From positions 11,301,519 through 11,365,518 of the forward strand of contig OZ020521.1 of the NCBI GenBank assembly GCA_963971425.1: a stretch of 64,000 nt of DNA, in the 5' to 3' direction. The first letter of the stretch is position 1, and each line of letters starts with the position of its first letter. A program made the translations under genes and the position numbers. This document shows positions 22,706 to 35,800 of the stretch, piece after piece. The DNA comes from Bryoerythrophyllum caledonicum. Lineage: Eukaryota; Streptophyta; Bryopsida; Pottiales; Pottiaceae. The notes beneath the pieces are model-generated. The model was not told the origin of the DNA, did not search any database, and saw nothing but the letters and a program-made list of their open reading frames with translations.

Positions 22706-22978
22706 TTACTGCGGAAATTCCTGCTTGGCACCACCGCGCCACCGGGCGTTCTGCACGGCGGTGGACTGGGCGCCACCGTCGTCGTCCACCTTCACGGGCA
22801 CCAGGACAGAGCTTCCAGTGGCGTCGGTGTGCCGCACTGCTAGATTCCACGCTGCGTATATGATGAAGCCAAAGTTCAGCAGGAACGCAATTGTCCAGAA
22901 CGCCACCTCCTTCATGCTGCCCCACTCCGTGTCATGGTGCCCCTCGTGACGTATGTGCTCAATGAAGTTATCCTCCAT
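22706..22978 (-). CDS. Small single-span membrane protein, copy A (90 aa)
   Basis: ATG at 22978 lies in a good GCCATGG context and the frame ends with TAA at 22706. The protein has an acidic/His-rich start (FIEHIRHEGHHDTEW), one strongly hydrophobic segment at about residues 25-46 (VAFWTIAFLLNFGFIIYAAW) and a polar C-terminal half. I do not recognise a family. It differs from copy B at 4 of 90 positions. An upstream non-coding exon is likely: a donor (GTACGGTGC, minus strand, near 23427) and a TAG acceptor just before the ATG are both conserved in copy B. It lies about 660 bp upstream of, and on the same strand as, the VWA/Cache gene. Confidence 0.7.
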   Translation of the reverse strand: MEDNFIEHIRHEGHHDTEWGSMKEVAFWTIAFLLNFGFIIYAAWNLAVRHTDATGSSVLVPVKVDDDGGAQSTAVQNARWRGGAKQEFPQ

Positions 22979-23489
22979 GGCTCCTCCTCCTCGCAAACCA
23001 ACCTACAATAGACCAAGCACCATCCAAAAAAATCCTTCAGACAACATGAATTTTACGTCCTTGACATACAAAATGAAACAAAATTCATATCTTGCAGGGG
23101 ATTGACGTCGTCGCCAGGGTTTGTCACATGTACTCATAAGCTCACTTTGCTCAGATAAAAGGGTATGCTCTAAAAGAAAATTGTTCGGACGCGAAAACCG
23201 GTGTCCTAAAACCCTACGAGCAGGAAACCTAAAGATACGTTCTAACACATCTTACGATGTATAAATTCAGACATTGTTTGCCGAAAAATAGTACTAGAGT
23301 CTTCTTTTAAATCTACACCAAGCCAATGCAGGTCTAACTCTGAACAAGATGAATATGCATTCCACAAAGCATAATACAGCGATGAAACACAAAACGACAG
23401 CATTGTTCACATGCTGTCGCACCGTACCTGCGCTTCACACAGCGAACTCCCACTTGTCCGAACCAGACCAACAGTCCCAACCCTAAACA

Positions 23490-24920
23490 GAAGAGAGCCC
23501 ACCACCTCTATGCTGAAGGAAGAAAACCTGAACCCATCTCAATAGTAGGCAGAGAACCCCACAAAAGCAAAAGTCCCTGCACTTACTAGCTAATCAGAAC
23601 GCCCCAAATCAATCAAACCCTGGAAACTACACCATAAGTGACAGTAGAGTTTTCCTGAACGAATGGACAAGTCAGGAGGAATATGGTGCCAGAGAGTACG
23701 AGATGTATAAACGGAAAAAAAGAGAGTATGAGAAAATTTGATGTCGCCTTTCTCTGCACCAATTAAATGCTTTGCAATCAATGTTCTTGGGCCCTACCCC
23801 TTGCAAGCTAAAGCTCCCTCATAGTACCCTAAGTTCTCACAGGGTTGATCAATATTTCCCCCAAACCTTTCCCAAGGCAGGACACCATGTGCACGTGGTC
23901 CCGGTTACTAACATAAGACCCTAAGATTTGGGGTACCTATCCAATGTATTTTGGTGACTTTCAGGAAAATTCAAGTGATCCATAGAATAGTGTTTGACTA
24001 GAAAAATATGGGAGAAGGAGGAGCATGACCTGGAATTTTGTCATGTAAGATGAGATGAAGATGAGTAGACAAGCGCACATGATGGCCGTGAGGGCTAGGT
24101 TGGACATCCAATTAATCAAGGCGGCCCTCCACCGTCATCCAACAAACCACCCAATTTATACAGCCATGTTGACTTTTCAAGCTCATTTTTGGATCCGCCG
24201 AGGTAGAATTCTTTGTCTATCTCAAGGAGAGACACGGTGCCCTGGAGAGAGAGAAAACGAGAGAGATGAATAGACTTGCGTGGTGACTTCCTGACATATC
24301 TAATTTTGGGCTTGGCTCATTAATCATAGGGGCAAAACGTGAGGTAAACAATTCGTGAGGGCTCAGGTGGCACGAAAGATTAACTATGAGCCGTGAAGGC
24401 TAGGCAGAGCAAACCCGTATTTTTGCGCCCTCACATACGACGTCGCACGCTCCTTGTTTGCCTCATGTGCGCGGGCCTAGTGTGTGTGAGGATTGAGATG
24501 GTTGATAGGGTGCAAACCTTAAGTGAGCAATGACTGAGAGCGGGATGCGAGAGAAGTCTGCAGGAAAACATTCAATGTAAAACAGACTAGGATTATTGAC
24601 ACGGGAAAAAATTTAACCGGTCTGCGATGTGCAATGAAGATTTGTCGGAGGCATATGCAAGCAGACATTAGTACCTTCAAGAGCATCTCCATTAGGGCCT
24701 GTGCCCTGGCAAAAAGCCCCAGGCTACAAGGTCGGGCACACAATTGTATCCCACCGCGCCGGCTGGGTTTGATGCCTTGGTCATGCGGAAACGTGGGGAT
24801 GTGATGTGCAGACCTCGCATTGTAGCCATGTCCTCTTGATGACTAAGACGGCTGAAGTCGCAACCCTCTTGCATATGTACATGCCTATTTCCACCACTAA
24901 TCAAGCAGCCAATTCTTAGT
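23490..24920. other. Spacer, nothing recognised
   Basis: Beyond about 23490 similarity to the other arm of the inverted duplication ends. The short frames here (24055-24273, and 24519-24743 and 24692-24904 on the minus strand) carry no domain. The last part may be the left LTR of the copia relic, whose end would be the CA at 24928-24929. Confidence 0.4.
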
Positions 24921-24929
24921 GTTTCAACA

Positions 24930-25525
24930 TGATATTAGAGCTAGTAATGACAAGTTAGCGTTGCTCCTTGCAGTAGAACTAGAGAGTAGAAAACTAGATG
25001 TAGAAGATGGCTGAGAGTAATAGAAATTGTAAGGTTGGAGAATTCAACAAACTTGTTGGATTGCTCAATTGTAATTTGTGGCAGATCAAAATAACTGCAG
25101 TGTTGGAAAGAGAGGGGCTTTAGCCGTTGGTAGAATCTAAACGTAGTACAGATGTATATCTAGTTAGCATTCTAGGAGTAGTATACACTGAAGCAAACGT
25201 TTATGCACATTGGAGATCAACAATAGACCCAAATGCACACAAATAAGCTCTACAGAATGACAATGTGAGAAGGAGAGAATATCAACACATACCTCATTGA
25301 CACTATGAAACTACTCAATCAACTCAAGTGCTACGGAGAAGAAATAGCAGACAAAACACTCATTAGCCTTGTTCTCAATGGATTACCTTAAAGCTACCAG
25401 ATGATAGTTCAAGGTATCACTTACCTTATAGATTGCAAGATCGATGTCGTGATGAAAAAACTTCTCACAGAATTACACAAGAAGAGTTTGTGTGAGCAGA
25501 AACGAGGACATGACAAAACACTCTC
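24930..25525 (+). pseudogene. Ty1/copia gag relic with primer-binding site
   Basis: TGATATTAGAGC at 24930-24941 matches 10 of 12 bases of the plant copia primer-binding site for initiator tRNA-Met and follows a CAACA that could end an LTR. About 70 bp later an ATG opens a frame that reads like the copia gag domain: FNKLVGLLNCNLWQIKITAV, YAHWRSTIDPNAHK, then, after a frame change, LIDTMKLLNQLKCYGEEIAD and TLISLVLNGLP. Stops and frame shifts are frequent. No zinc knuckle, integrase or reverse transcriptase follows and no right LTR was found, so it is a truncated remnant. Confidence 0.75.
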
Positions 25526-26590
25526 AATACGCTTTCTAGGATAGTGATTTGGCCGTAGAAGAAATTTGAGAGGAAGATTGGTTCCATATTGTAAAAAAAT
25601 AGATTAATAAAGGAAAAGGGGGAGATTAGATGGTGATATGTTTATAAGTTTTTAAGTATGTTAGATAATTAGAAAATTGATTGAAGAGGATATAGAAAGT
25701 TAATTTGTTTGTCTTTCCTAAGTTAATTATAGATTTTAGATCATATGGAACCAAAATATTAATATTTAGTCTTTAGAGAAAGTTTTAGGTCCAATAGATT
25801 TAAAATTTAGACCAAGGTTTTCTTATAAAGATAAAACAAAGCATGGAAAAAGATAAAATGACAAGGATAAAGGGATGTGGCGAGGAATAAGGGATAAGGG
25901 AGTGAAGGAGGTGGCAAAGGATGGCAAGAGGTGGCAAGAGATGGAAGAAGGATGACAAATAGATGAATGTCATCTTCCCATTGGCCATTGGTTTTGTCCA
26001 ATGAGATGTAAAAGGTTGTCCGAGGCTAGTTTAGAGTTCTGAGAGATTTCAAGTGAAGCATTGGAAGAAAGAAAGCAAGAATTAGAAAGCTAAGGTTATG
26101 AATTACAATTTTGGGGCAAAAAACACAGGGTTTGGAGTTAAGGTGAAAGAGTTACAAACAATTGAAGTTAGAGTGTGATTTGAAGACCCAGTGCCACTCT
26201 TTTGAGCATCTTAAGAGTTTTAGAAGAGCTTCTGAAAATCGGGAGGAGCGGTTGGAAAGTGTTTTCAAGTTCTACATATTGCATGGAAGAATCGAAGGAT
26301 TTGGACTTATTATGAAGAAATTATTTGGAGCTAAACATAGTAAATATATTTTCCAAGAGTGTAAATACATCACTTTGATGTTGGTGATGGTTTTGGGCAT
26401 ATCTTTAGTTTTTGGACGAATTTTTTACTAAGATTTCCAAGAAAGTGGTTTATTATGTTGACAAGCTAAATCTCAAGTTTCGTGGCGTTTGGAGATTCTG
26501 CTTGAGAATTATGAAAACTTTAATGCTTGAGTGTTTATAAACAAGGGTATTAAGTGACTGTGAGTATTTTGGATAAATCTCACTATTATT
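25526..26590. other. AT-rich spacer, nothing recognised
   Basis: One AT-rich kilobase with short frames only (for example 26162-26431) and no recognisable domain, RNA gene or repeat boundary. Confidence 0.4.
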
Positions 26591-26599
26591 ATTACACCA

Positions 26600-29500
26600 A
26601 ACAATAAATGGTACCAAACTTTAACCCACACTTAGATCCATTCCTCAACTCTTACATCATAGCTCTTTTTGAGGCAAACACGGTACCATATGAAGAACCC
26701 ACCTAACCACCCGAATTATTAAACAAACCTAGGCTCAAACCATCTACCATACAAATACTATGCATACATCATCAAAATAATAATATTGGTACCGCGGAAC
26801 AACTTGCCATACTTACCTCTACAAATAAAATCAACATAAGTTGACTACATGTTCCAAACCCCAGTGAATCGTAACAAAAAATGGTTCCAACTTATATCTG
26901 CCAATACAACACAAACCTACATCACCACACCACCCCCCCCTTCCCCACATATCATGACCATACCCCCTTAAAATTTGCCCCCGCATATAGTTACTATATA
27001 GATTGTTCTTTCAAAGAGCCAACAGAAGTCAGCCTAGGACATTGGCATAGAGAAAAAGCTGAATATGGTATATACAACTCAACCAAAGAAATAAAAAAAT
27101 CCAAAAGCCTATATGGACTTCAAAATATCCTCAAAGCATAAATGATGGCCCTCCATAAAACTCTCCAAATTATCACTATACAATACGCAAATGAAACCGC
27201 ACACATCTTTACAAATTGTATAAACGTCTTGTATCTATTAAACACACAAATATCACACCCTACCCTCTACAATAGCCATTCCGACCAAGCCATACTATAA
27301 TCTATGGTTCAAATGCTTCAAAATTGAACACAAACTACAACCCTCCAAAAAGTCAGGGCACATGTCAATATATATAAAAGGAAACGAACAAGTGGATAAT
27401 CTAGTCAAAGAAAGACTGGGTGAATTCCATAGACGTGCCAAACATCCGCACAAACACGCCCACGCTACCCCATACTCCTTCAAAGAGAAAGTTGGACTTT
27501 TATGGAAAACACCCCGAACAAAGTCCCCAATAGATTTTTGGATAAATACCTCAAAAAACAAGATTTAATTAACAACATCAACCTAATCTCGGTAAGTCTT
27601 CCTAACATATACAAGTGGGCCGGTAATAACGACATTGAGAACGAACTCTCTACAAACTTTTGGAAAAAGCCTACAATCACAGACTTCCAAAGAACATGTC
27701 TTATCAAATTTTGTACTGGACAATACATGGAAAATGCCGGCAAACAACTCTTGTTTGGGATAGAATGATTTCCATCCATAACATGTCCAATATGCACCTC
27801 CACGGACCTGGACACATGGTTATATGTACTCCTCAAATGCCAAAACCATCATATACACTTTCTAATTGTCAAAAGGCACAATTAAGCGGTATGGGAAATC
27901 CGTAAACTAAGAATATCCTCCAATAAATCACAATGCTTTATAGAAGACGAAGAACGCCAGTTCCCACAGGGGACCGACGTGAATAAAGTGTTTGTTCGCT
28001 CCACCACTAAGACCGTGCCCACCAGACAAGGAATTAGTAGTATCGAGCTACTTCCCCTTCTCGAGGGTAGACACTATGTAACAAGTAACCATAAGGATGC
28101 AAATCGTAACAAAGAAAAAACCACAATCAGGACAAGGGAGTGGGGAGAAAAGAAAAGGAAAGAAAAGAGAAAAGACAAAGAAGAGGGAAGGACTAGGGGG
28201 GAAGGGAGGAAGGAGAGGAAATGAGTGGGGCAATGGGGAAGTTGAACGTTTTATGGTGTGTCATGTGGATCTAGGAGGTTTTGGTTATTCTCTATTTTTC
28301 GTTTAAATAATAGTATGGACATAGCATGTTGGATTGCGATGGTGTTGATATTTTTGAAGGTATGTTTAATTGTGTCCATGGGTATTTTGAAAGTTTCTTC
28401 AAGGGTGTTCATGGATGGGATATAGGTTGTGGCGCAGGCACCAGCCGTGATGACTATGAGGGGGTCTATTTTCCATCCGAGGTTTTTTATGTCGTCGATG
28501 AGGGGTTGATATTTATTTATTTTATTTTCTATTGTTTCTGGTGAGAATCTATTGTTGCTATACGTGAATTCAATAAATTGAATGGTATAGTTTGGGTCAA
28601 TGTGGATGGGTGGCGGGTCGTTGTATGGTAGGCCTTTAACACAAAGGATGTCAGGTTTAAATCTAGCATTTCAGTGGCATCGTTGGGTTGCACATGTACA
28701 TGGGAGTAGTCAAGGTGGGACCGTGTTTTCTTGTGGGTTGTTATTGAAAGTGCCGGCATTCATGAGTATGAAACATCGGGATTTGTTGTGGGAGGTAATT
28801 AGTTTCCGGATTTCCCATGCCGCTTTGTTGTGTCTTTTAACAATGAGGGAGTGTATGTGGTGGTTTTGGCATTTAAGTAGAACATGTAGCCATGTATCGG
28901 GGTCTGTAGAGATACATATGGGGCATGTTATGGATGGGAAGCGCAATGCTTTATACTTATGAACGCTGAAACCTTCAACAACAAACCACAAGAAAATATG
29001 TTCCCTTCATGGCTACTTCCATGCACATGTGGAACCTACAGATGTTAGTGTAATGCCAGATTTAAACCAGACATATTACGTGTCAAAGGACCACAATATA
29101 GAAAACTTCCACTAGATCACATAAATACAAACCTTACTATTCAATTTATTGAATTCAAATATTGTAATGATAGAATTTCCCCAGAAGCAACCAAAAACAA
29201 AACTAATAAATACCAAACACTTGGTTGGAATGACATTGCAACTCTTGGTTGGAAAGTTGACTCCCTTATTGTCATCACTGTTGGAGCTGGAGCTAGTACC
29301 TTTGTTTCTTCTATGACTAATCTCAAAAAACATTCAGTATTCCTATTAATCCAATTGAAAAGACATCCACCAAAATTAACACCATTGCTACCCAACATGC
29401 AATGTCCATACTCCTACACAAACGGAAAATTGAAATTAACCAACCTCTCCTAGAATTAAATGATACCCCTTAAAACCTCTCAAAAGCACACTTTTAACCT

Positions 29501-29715
29501 TTACATATCACCGCTTTAAATTGAGCCTTGTGGCTTTGACTGGTCCTTCATTACCGTTTACCAAATATTGGTTACGGATTACATAGTGTCTATCCTCCAT
29601 AGGGAAGAGTAGTTACATACTCCTAAACCTATGTTTGGTGGACATTGGCTTAGTGGTGGAACGAACAAACACTTTATTCATTTTGACCCCCTTCGGGAAC
29701 CGGAGTTCTTTATAT
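26600..29715 (+). mobile_element. LINE (L1-like with RNase H), 3' half, split by a second LINE
   Basis: The plus-strand segments 26600-27942 and 28956-29715 form one decayed LINE end. Around 26990-27400 an RNase H-like domain is seen (YYIDCSF, with the first catalytic Asp; HIFTNCINVLYLLNTQISHP; then AHVNIYIKGNEQVDNL). A conserved linker follows (RFLDKYLKKQDLINN), then a CPIC...C zinc-ribbon-like region with TWLYVLLKCQNHHIH (about 27780-27860). After the break at 27942 the frame resumes at 28956 with the end of ORF2 (IQFIEFKYCNDRISPEATKN, then LGWKVDSLIVITVGA) and the 3' UTR block ACTTAGTGGTGGAACGAACA (about 29650). Stops and frame changes are common. The 5' end near 26600 is approximate and no TTC tail remains. 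Confidence 0.8.
27943..28944 (-). mobile_element. Inverted, 5'-truncated LINE nested in the preceding LINE
   Basis: AATGCTTTATA occurs at 27932-27942 and 28945-28955, an 11-bp target duplication inside a motif the host LINE normally has once. Read on the minus strand, the insert begins at the zinc-ribbon region (FPSITCPICISTDPDTWLHV), continues through the end of ORF2 and a long polypyrimidine tract in the 3' UTR (about 28110-28230 on the plus strand as purines), and ends at the block TAGTGGTGGAACGAACAAAC and a short TTCTTCGTCTTC tail at 27943. Truncation, tail and target duplication together are diagnostic of LINE retrotransposition. Confidence 0.92.
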
Positions 29716-31430
29716 ATATTGTACTAGTATAACTTTGGAATGTTAAATACATTTATGTTTATTTTTTATGGTAGCTATTATGTGGAACATTCAAGGACTT
29801 CATCGCATTGGAAAATCTATCAAATCATATAATGATTTATATTGTGAATATTTTGGAAGTTCATATTTTAAATTTCATAGGTTAAATTTGCAATTCATGG
29901 TTTTGAAAAATTTAATTCAAAGAATTCAATCCATTCACTTTATAGCTTATAATTATTTTAATTTAAAATTATATTTATATAGTGAAATTGGATCTAAAAA
30001 AATAAGCTATTAAAGGTCAAATGTAGAAACTACATTTCCAACCATTTTTAGCAACAACTTGTCTTCTTTCACTCTGGTAATGTGATGATAGTCTAAAATT
30101 CAACAACTTGACATCGAATGAAATCAATATCTGATGTTTGTCTTTATATTGGGAAGGAGTATTTTTAAAATTCAAAATTCCATAATTACAAATAAACACA
30201 CCCCTTGATGTTCAATCTCAGCCTTCAAAGCATGAATCTTCAAAGAAATAGCACATTTTTTCAAAGAAATGAGTGGTTATTCTTCTATAGATACAACAAT
30301 ATTTGTCGATCCTCAAATAATTTTCAATCTTAGCGGTGTAGTTTTTTCTCTTCAAAATGGGATGACACCCCTATTTCCAATGTGTGAAGTCAAGATCCAT
30401 GAAATTATTCTTTTGAGAACATTCTTCTACTAGTCTAAATTAAGATTCTATGATTGGAAATGGAATAAAGAAGTTTCTTTTTCTTTGTTCTCTATCACTC
30501 AATAATGAGCACTTTTAGAAAGCTTATGAAAACAAAAACTTGCTAGGAAGTTTCCTATGCAAAATCTTGTTGGTCACTATAATACAATTAAAATAATTTA
30601 AAATGACTTTGAGTTAGATACCATAAACATTAGCCATCCTTGTCTCATTTAATCTTGATTTTACACATATAAGAACTAACTGGATTGGTTTTCATTACTT
30701 GAGATGAAAAAAGGCATAACTCACTAAGACTTAAATGGACTTTACAATTAAAATTTACTCCTTAAAACTTCTAAATTTTCAAGTAAAGGTTGTCCAGATG
30801 TCAACCAACAGAAAGGTCATTTCAATTGTCAGAAGAGACTAAATAAATGACGGCTGTAAAATATGGCTGAAACTTGCACAAATAATACCAATCTCTTTAT
30901 TTTGTCTAAATCACATGCCTTCTTCATCCACCAAATTTCTTGATCATGAACAGAGTTCATCCACGGATCTAGGCAGGCATTACGCGACCCAGAAACTAGA
31001 ATTTAGCTTGCGCCCATGACTGCATTCCTGATGGCATCAATCGCAACTTCGGTTACTGTAGGCAATCCAAACACCGCACTAGACAGATGCGGATATCCAA
31101 TGTCGATCAATTCCGACACCACAGACAGATTACTTCTCTCGCATCCAGCTCTCAATCTTTGCCTTCTTCGGAGTTTGCATCCTAGCAACCGTCACAATCC
31201 TCACACACACTCATCTTCATCTCAAGCTGGTGCTGCTTCTCATCTCACATGACGAAATTCCACGTCATGCTCCTTCTCCCACTTTTTTCTAGTCAAACAC
31301 TTTTCTATGGATCACTGTCCCGCATGGTGTAGTTTACAGGTTTTGATTGATTTGGGGCGTTCTGATTAGCTAGTAAGTGCAGGGGCTTTACTTTTGTGAG
31401 TTTTCTGGCTACTTTTGAGATCGGTTCAGG
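29716..31430. other. AT-rich spacer, nothing recognised
   Basis: No coding domain or RNA gene seen. The last part (31003-31300) is more balanced in composition and has short frames on both strands but no recognisable protein. Similarity to the other arm of the duplication begins near 31430. Confidence 0.4.
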
Positions 31431-31949
31431 TTTTCGTGTCTTTAGTGTTGGGCCTGTTGGTGTGATTTGGTTCTTGTTGGGGACACGTGGGAGTTCGCTG
31501 TGTGAAGCAAAGGTACGGTGCGACAACATGTGAACGATGCTGTCGTTTCGGGTTTTCAATGCTGTTGTGCTTTGTGGAATGCATATTCATCTTGTTCAGA
31601 GTCAGACCTGCATTGACTTGGTGTGGATTGGAAAGAAGACTCTAGTAGGAAACAATGACTGTTTTATGCATCGTAAGATGTGTTGAAACGTATCTGGTGT
31701 TGCTCGTAGGGTTTTAGGGCACAAGAACATCGGTTTTAGAGTCCGAACAATTTCCTTCTAGATCATACCCTTTACCTGGGCAAATTCAGCTTATGAGTTT
31801 GTGACAAACCTTGGCGACGACGTCAATCCCCTGCAAGATATGAATTTTGATTCATTTTGTATGTCAAAGACGTAAAATTCATGTTGTCTGAAGGATTTTT
31901 TTGGATGGTGCTTGGTCTATTGTAGGTTGGTTTGCGAGGAGGAGGAGCC

Positions 31950-32222
31950 ATGGAGGATAACTTCATTGAGCACATACGTCACGAGGGGCACCATGACACG
32001 GAGTGGGGCAGCATAAAGGAGGTGGCGTTCTGGACAATTGCGTTCCTGCTGAACTTTGGCTTCATCATATACGCAGCGTGGAATCTAGCAGTGCGGCACA
32101 CCGACGCCACTGGAAGCTCTGTCCTGGTGCCCATGAAGGTGGACGACGACGGTGGCGCCCAGTCCACCGCCGTGCAGAACGCCCGGAGGCGCGGTGGTGC
32201 CAAGCAGGAGCTTCCGCAGTAA
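31950..32222 (+). CDS. Small single-span membrane protein, copy B (90 aa)
   Basis: Same gene as the minus-strand copy at 22706-22978: acidic/His-rich N-terminus, one hydrophobic span at about residues 25-46, polar tail with VDDDGGAQSTAVQNAR. It differs at four residues (Met22 to Ile, Val62 to Met, Trp80 to Arg, Phe88 to Leu). The start is the ATG in GCCATGG at 31950. A putative 5' UTR intron runs from a GT at 31513 (AAAG|GTACGG) to the AG at 31924-31925 (TTGTAG). That both copies stay open with conserved splice sites supports a real gene. No family recognised. Confidence 0.7.
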   Translation: MEDNFIEHIRHEGHHDTEWGSIKEVAFWTIAFLLNFGFIIYAAWNLAVRHTDATGSSVLVPMKVDDDGGAQSTAVQNARRRGGAKQELPQ

Positions 32223-32879
32223 CCCGCCTCTCCTTTGTAACATTAGGGTTTCTGGTTAGGTTAGTGAAGTTGCATACTCTGACCAGGGTCAGGGTGTACC
32301 AATTCATTTGTTGTAGGGAGTTCAGTCTCGATTTGAAGGCGGTTGCTGCTGATGTGAGTGAGGAGTTGCTTGATGCTCACATCAATTCTCTTGACTGCAA
32401 CCGTTGTAATTAGGGGGGTGGTTTGACATAGAAGTGTGAGGGTATATAGAAAGTCGTGTGCTGTGGATCGGCGGCCATTGTGTGCTGAGCTCATTATTTA
32501 TGGCCAAGCTTCTTGGACCGACTTTTGTTTTTTCCTCCGACACAAATGATTCTCCAGTCCACTATTCCGGCTTCGACATGGCCACTTGCACTTGACAGCA
32601 GAGGTGCTAAATAGAGCTCTTGGGCCTTCTGCTTTTAAAAGAAGAATTCTTGCACTGGTCCAGCTGAATGAAGGACCGTTTTTGGAAACGAATGCGATTG
32701 CTATGCTTTGCGTGGTGGAGATAATGGTTGTTATTCCAGTTTCAAAATTTAGTCAGTACAGCTTCGCAAGCTTGTTCGAGAAATGGTTAGCGTGTTTGTT
32801 GAGTTGGAATCAAGGATAGTTTGTGAGGTGTGTAGATGGAGTTGATTTTTCTTCACGTGGAGTGTTGTCAGTAGCTCGG

Positions 32880-35800
32880 ATGGACGTTGCCCCCAGGTGC
32901 ACGATGTGGATGTCGGCCTCCAAATTTCATCTAGTGATATTGGTCCTCATATCACTGTCGGTGTGTGGGGAGGATCAGGGTTGGAGAGCGCTCGCTCAGG
33001 GCTCAGATGCGGGGAAGCTCTACCTCGATCAGAGGGAGTTGGAGGTGAAATGGATTGCAGGAAACGCCAGCGCAAATGACGGCATATGTGGTGAGTTCAC
33101 CGTTTCAAGTGGGTTGATAAATGGTCAGATCAACTTCAGGATTTTGTCTGCTGCCTCCCTCACTTGCTGCTTCGTAAGAATTTGGTGGATCAGAGTTTAC
33201 ATTTCCATCGGTTTCATACGGGCGAGCATCGTTTCCATCTTCCAAGTAGACCTTGGAGGTTTTGTCGGTGCTCAGGTCTTGCTTCCTAAGAATTTACTTG
33301 ATTAGATCCAACAGGTTTTCCACAATTTCTTCTAACTCATCGTAGTCATCTCGAAGTAGATTTTGAAGGTTTTGTCGGTACTTAGCTTTCCGCTTCCTAG
33401 GATTTTACTTGACTTTATCTCAAACTATCCATCAAAGTTCACGGTTTTTCCTTCTCTTTTTGATCTTTCCTCTTTTTCCTTCAGATGTTAGACTCAAATT
33501 TTTTTGGTGTGGAACTATTCGCTGAATATTGGCAGTTACTGGGCACAGTAAGCAGTCTCTAAGCGTGAAAACGCAGTTTATTCCAATCGCTCATTGGGAA
33601 GTATGAAATCATTAACAGCGTGTTTTACTACTGTTCTAGGTAGTTTAGACGGATGCAGTGCTGCCTGTTCTCGTGTCCGATGCATCCCAGTAAGCGGTTT
33701 CCATTCAAGATGTGCCGCGGTTTACAACCAGCACTCTGACCTGTGCCCTGTGTCTAGCGCCGCTTGCCAAAACAAAGTCAAAGTGGATTACGACAGAAGC
33801 TATATCAAGTGAGTCCTCTTGGTCGTTCGTGATTTGGTGGAATATCTGCACACGTGATCGCTTGCTCATATCATTCATATTTTTATTCCATGACATGCAG
33901 TTCAAGTCACTCTAACTTTAGCAGTTTGGCCAGCTCTCTCTAGACATGAATGTGTAGTGTAGTTTGAAACTCAAAATCTCATTCGGTGATTGAATTGATC
34001 TCCGTGCAAGCTGTTTACTTGACGGAGGTGATTCCCAGCGTGCACACATTGCTTGTTCATGGTATCAGTACTCGTTGATTGCAGTCTGCCTCCTCCTGCC
34101 TCAACCACACTATCCAGCGAGGTTGCGCGCGACATATGTCTTCAGAGGCTGCTCGACTCGACGTTCATGAAGCTGTCGCTCCCGGAATATTTCAGTGCAC
34201 TCTACTTCGGCTCCGCTTCGGGCGCGTTTCGGCAGTTCCCGGGGCGCGAGCAGAACGAGACGGCTTGCACGTCGTATGATCCCAGATGGCGTCCTTGGTA
34301 CGTGAACGGCATCTCCGTGACCAAGGACGTCAAGATCCTGGTCGACGTGGGCAATGGGATGGGGAACCGGGTCATCCCCGACTATGACCGCGACGTCGGC
34401 GCAACCTACCTGGACGTGGTGAAGGACCTGACTCTGGGGCTCTTGCAGACAGCCTCACCTGGAGATTACGTTGAGGTGTTCTCGTTTGATAACGCCACGG
34501 CGACCTCGCTGGGAGGAACCTTCCAGGTGAACTCCACCTACGATTTTCCCTTCGGACAATCGGAGCTCGGCCCCCTCGTCACAGCCGTGAAGAAGTTATC
34601 CCAGTCGCCGCTGACGGGCGCGCTGTCCAACCTCAATGGTGCAATTCTCCAGGCTGCAACTTCCTTCAACCAGCTCCAATCCTTGAAGGTCAGTGCTCAG
34701 TACACATCTTCAAGCTCGTCTATTTCAACGTCATACGTGTGCCTATATTGGCGGTTATTGTTACTTTTGCGCATGGTTTTCTAGGTTCGAATTCTGAGCG
34801 GTTCTAGCCTTTCCGGTACCAACTGGGATCACGCATTGTGTAGCTCCGGTTCAAATAGAGACAATTACAATTGGTTGCTTGAGGAGAGACATCACATTTG
34901 GCAGTCATTTGAATACCGCGAATGCAGCCTTACTGATGTTGCGGGGAGGATGGATCTCATGGCAGGTCATCGTGGTACTGTCGAACGGGCTGTTCGTGGT
35001 GAACAGCACGACGTTTCCGACGGCTGAGTTGCAGAGCAAGATGGCGAAGCTGATGGTGTTCAAGCTGCCGACGAACGACGACGGCGGGGACACGTTTCTG
35101 CTGAAGACGCCGTTCCAGAAGGACATTTGCTCCGTGCAGGGGTCGTTCGAGTCGCTGGATCCTCCTGCAACGCTGAACCCTTTGTACTCCCTCCGCCGCA
35201 TTTTCACGTACTTGGCTCGCGTGCAGCTGGATGCCGTGGGTGGGCAGGTCAGCTGGTCCAATACTTACACCAGTGTGTCGCAAGACCTCAAAGCCATCAC
35301 GCCAACTTATCCAGGTACAAACATGAAGCAATCACGGCTATACTTGTTTCATTGACAGTGTTCAGTACCTTGCACAGTAGGACATGTCGCACATGAGTAG
35401 CACGATTGGGAATGTGAAACCGCCAATCAATAACGAATATAGACATAATCATGGCAGTTTGAGAATATCTGCTTTGAGAATCACCCCACGCCTGAGAGTG
35501 TGTTTTATGTTCTGTGAGTAATTCAGCATTTGGGAGCGACGGGCTTCTGATCGGCGTGGCCGGGAGCGATGTCGTGTTAGATAAGCTTAACGAAACTCTC
35601 AGGACGTTGGTGCGGCAAGACTTCTCAAGGCGGAACAGAGGAACACTGCTAGCACCTGCCAACGTTTCTATGACATGCTTCTACCAGGTTCGTGTATATC
35701 ATGCACAGTGTGTATCGTAGCCATGATCAGTTTTAATTTGAGACGTACGCTTCACCAGCTTTTGATGAATCTGTGCGCAGATTGCAGCTGCGGAGGCGGT

